From contig NZ_JAJADR010000003.1 in the NCBI RefSeq assembly GCF_020447265.1, forward strand, positions 248,001 to 312,000: a DNA stretch of 64,000 bases. The letters are read 5' to 3'. Of this stretch, positions 62,938 to 64,000 are shown in pieces (within the stretch, counting starts at the first letter, position 1; each line of letters begins with the position of its first letter). The translations under genes were made by a program, and so were the position numbers. The stretch is from Hymenobacter lucidus. GTDB lineage: Bacteria; Bacteroidota; Bacteroidia; Cytophagales; Hymenobacteraceae. The notes below the pieces were generated by a model. That model saw nothing but the letters and a program-made list of their open reading frames with translations. It did not search any database and was not told the DNA's origin.

Positions 62938-64000
62938 ATGAAAATAAGAGTCCTGCTCATCCTATTTCTTGCACCGCTCCTACTCCGGGCTGAAGTACGG
63001 TTGCCGTCCATTTTCACCGACAACATGGTGTTTCAGCAGCAGGCCGAATGCGCCGTGTGGGGCTGGGCAAAAGCGGGCAGCACCATAACGGTAAGCCCGT
63101 CGTGGAGCAAGCAGAAGTATACGGCCAAAACCGACGCAACCGGCAAGTGGCGACTAAAGGTAAAGACGCCCGCGGCCGGTGGCCCGTTTGAGCTGACCAT
63201 TAGCGACGGTAAGCCCGTGACACTGAAAAACGTGCTGGTGGGCGAAGTCTGGATCTGCACCGGGCAGTCGAATATGGAGATGCCGATGAAAGGCTTCAAG
63301 GGGGAACCGGTGCTGAACTCCAACGAGGCCATTCTGCACTCCGCCAACCCGAATATTCACCTCTACACCGTGCCGCGTAACTCGCGCACTGCCCCCAAAG
63401 ACAACAGCAAACCTTCGCCCTGGCGCGTGGCTACGCCCGAAACCGTGGCCAATTTCAGCGCTACTGGCTACTACTTTGGCCGCCTGCTCAACCAAATGCT
63501 GCACGTGCCCGTGGGCCTGATCAACTGCAGCTACGGCGGCTCTACTACCGAGGCCTGGATGAGTGCCGAAACCCTACGGCAGTTTGCCGGCGTGCAAATT
63601 CCGTCCCCCACCGACTCTATTGCCTCGGTGAACCACACGCCCACCACCCTCTACAACGGCATGCTGCACCCCGTGGTCGGCTACGGTATTCGGGGGGCTA
63701 TCTGGTACCAAGGCGAATCAAACTACGAGTATTCGGAAGAATACGCGGCCCGGCTGGTGGCCCTGGTGAAGCAGTGGCGCACCGAGTGGGACATGGGCGA
63801 ATTCCCGTTTTACTACGCTCAGATTGCGCCCTACAACTACGCCCAGCTACCGCCCTATAACAAAGGCGGCAAGTTCAACTCAGCCTTTCTGCGGGATGCC
63901 CAGCGCAAGGCCGAACGTCAGATTCCCAACGCAGCCATGGCCGTGCTGCTCGACTTAGGCGAGGAAAAATCGATTCACCCGATGCGCAAGGAGCCCGGCG
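62938..64000 (+). CDS. Sialate O-acetylesterase-type SGNH hydrolase, cut by right window edge
   Basis: ATG at 62938-62940; 354 codons visible and still open at the edge. Signal peptide VLLILFLAPLLLRAEV. The opening LPSIFTDNMVFQQQAECAVW, a beta-domain (WRLKVKTPAAGG), GEVWICTGQSNMEMPM with the nucleophile Ser of block I, INCSYGGSTTEAWMS (oxyanion Gly/Asn) and GAIWYQGESNYEYSEEYAAR match the DUF303/SASA (CE20-like) acetylesterases of Bacteroidota. The catalytic Asp/His block lies beyond the edge. It would remove acetyl groups that block glycosidases, fitting last in the cluster. Confidence 0.92.
   Translation, partial: MKIRVLLILFLAPLLLRAEVRLPSIFTDNMVFQQQAECAVWGWAKAGSTITVSPSWSKQKYTAKTDATGKWRLKVKTPAAGGPFELTISDGKPVTLKNVLVGEVWICTGQSNMEMPMKGFKGEPVLNSNEAILHSANPNIHLYTVPRNSRTAPKDNSKPSPWRVATPETVANFSATGYYFGRLLNQMLHVPVGLINCSYGGSTTEAWMSAETLRQFAGVQIPSPTDSIASVNHTPTTLYNGMLHPVVGYGIRGAIWYQGESNYEYSEEYAARLVALVKQWRTEWDMGEFPFYYAQIAPYNYAQLPPYNKGGKFNSAFLRDAQRKAERQIPNAAMAVLLDLGEEKSIHPMRKEPG

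Noticed and set aside
47037..64000. SusC/SusD-like transporter genes
   Set aside because: None of the genes visible in the cluster has TonB-dependent receptor or SusD features.

Overview
The window reads as a GC-rich chromosome segment of a Bacteroidota bacterium, most likely Cytophagales and close to Hymenobacter. Evidence: several large secreted proteins end in type IX secretion (T9SS) sorting domains (type A at 11320-13863, 24263-27184, 27589-29673 and 39818-44446; type B at 4445-7162). Candidate -7 promoter elements fit the Bacteroidetes TAnnTTTG pattern, and short palindromic repeats are scattered between genes. The genus is inference from style; no rRNA or marker gene is present.

Layout. 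1-9.2 kb: a truncated lower-GC esterase, a PNPOx-like protein, a Tat-type SDR, a compact two-gene RiPP-like locus (55-aa Cys-containing peptide plus a DUF692/MNIO enzyme), a large T9SS type B adhesin-like propeller protein, and an alpha/beta hydrolase that lacks its nucleophile. 9.3-13.9 kb: a DUF885 peptidase-like protein and a secreted GH13 amylase. 14-24.1 kb: an ABC efflux set (two FtsX/MacB-type permeases, ATPase, HlyD-type adaptor) read leftward, facing a sigma54-type response regulator and histidine kinase read rightward; a near-consensus sigma54 site lies upstream of the adaptor gene. 24.2-29.7 kb: a secreted GH85 endoglycosidase and a secreted nuclease.

29.7-34.2 kb is the most distinctive part: an AT-rich island holding two tightly coupled genes on the minus strand. 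The first gene encodes a nucleoside phosphorylase (PNP/MTAN-fold) domain fused to a P-loop NTPase. The second encodes an AAA_35/STAND-like ATPase with a long helical TPR-like tail. The upstream gene is preceded by a perfect 22-bp-arm palindrome that contains a -7 promoter element. The architecture and base composition suggest a horizontally acquired conflict or anti-phage system in which effector and sensor are split between two NTPases.

34.2-39.7 kb is ordinary accessory content (unknown protein, DinB, GNAT, ThuA lipoprotein, HTH_42 protein) rich in interspersed repeats, with a 9-unit 21-bp tandem repeat. 39.8-46.6 kb: a 1542-aa GH81 endo-beta-1,3-glucanase with many binding modules, a small ORF of 46 codons, and selO. 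47-64 kb: a co-oriented glycosidase cluster (GH78, beta-propeller glycosidase, two GH2 enzymes, GH106, GH127, sialate O-acetylesterase-type SGNH enzyme). It fits stepwise removal of rhamnose, arabinose, galactose and acetyl groups from a pectin or arabinogalactan-type glycan. No SusC/SusD pair is inside the window; the cluster continues past the right edge.
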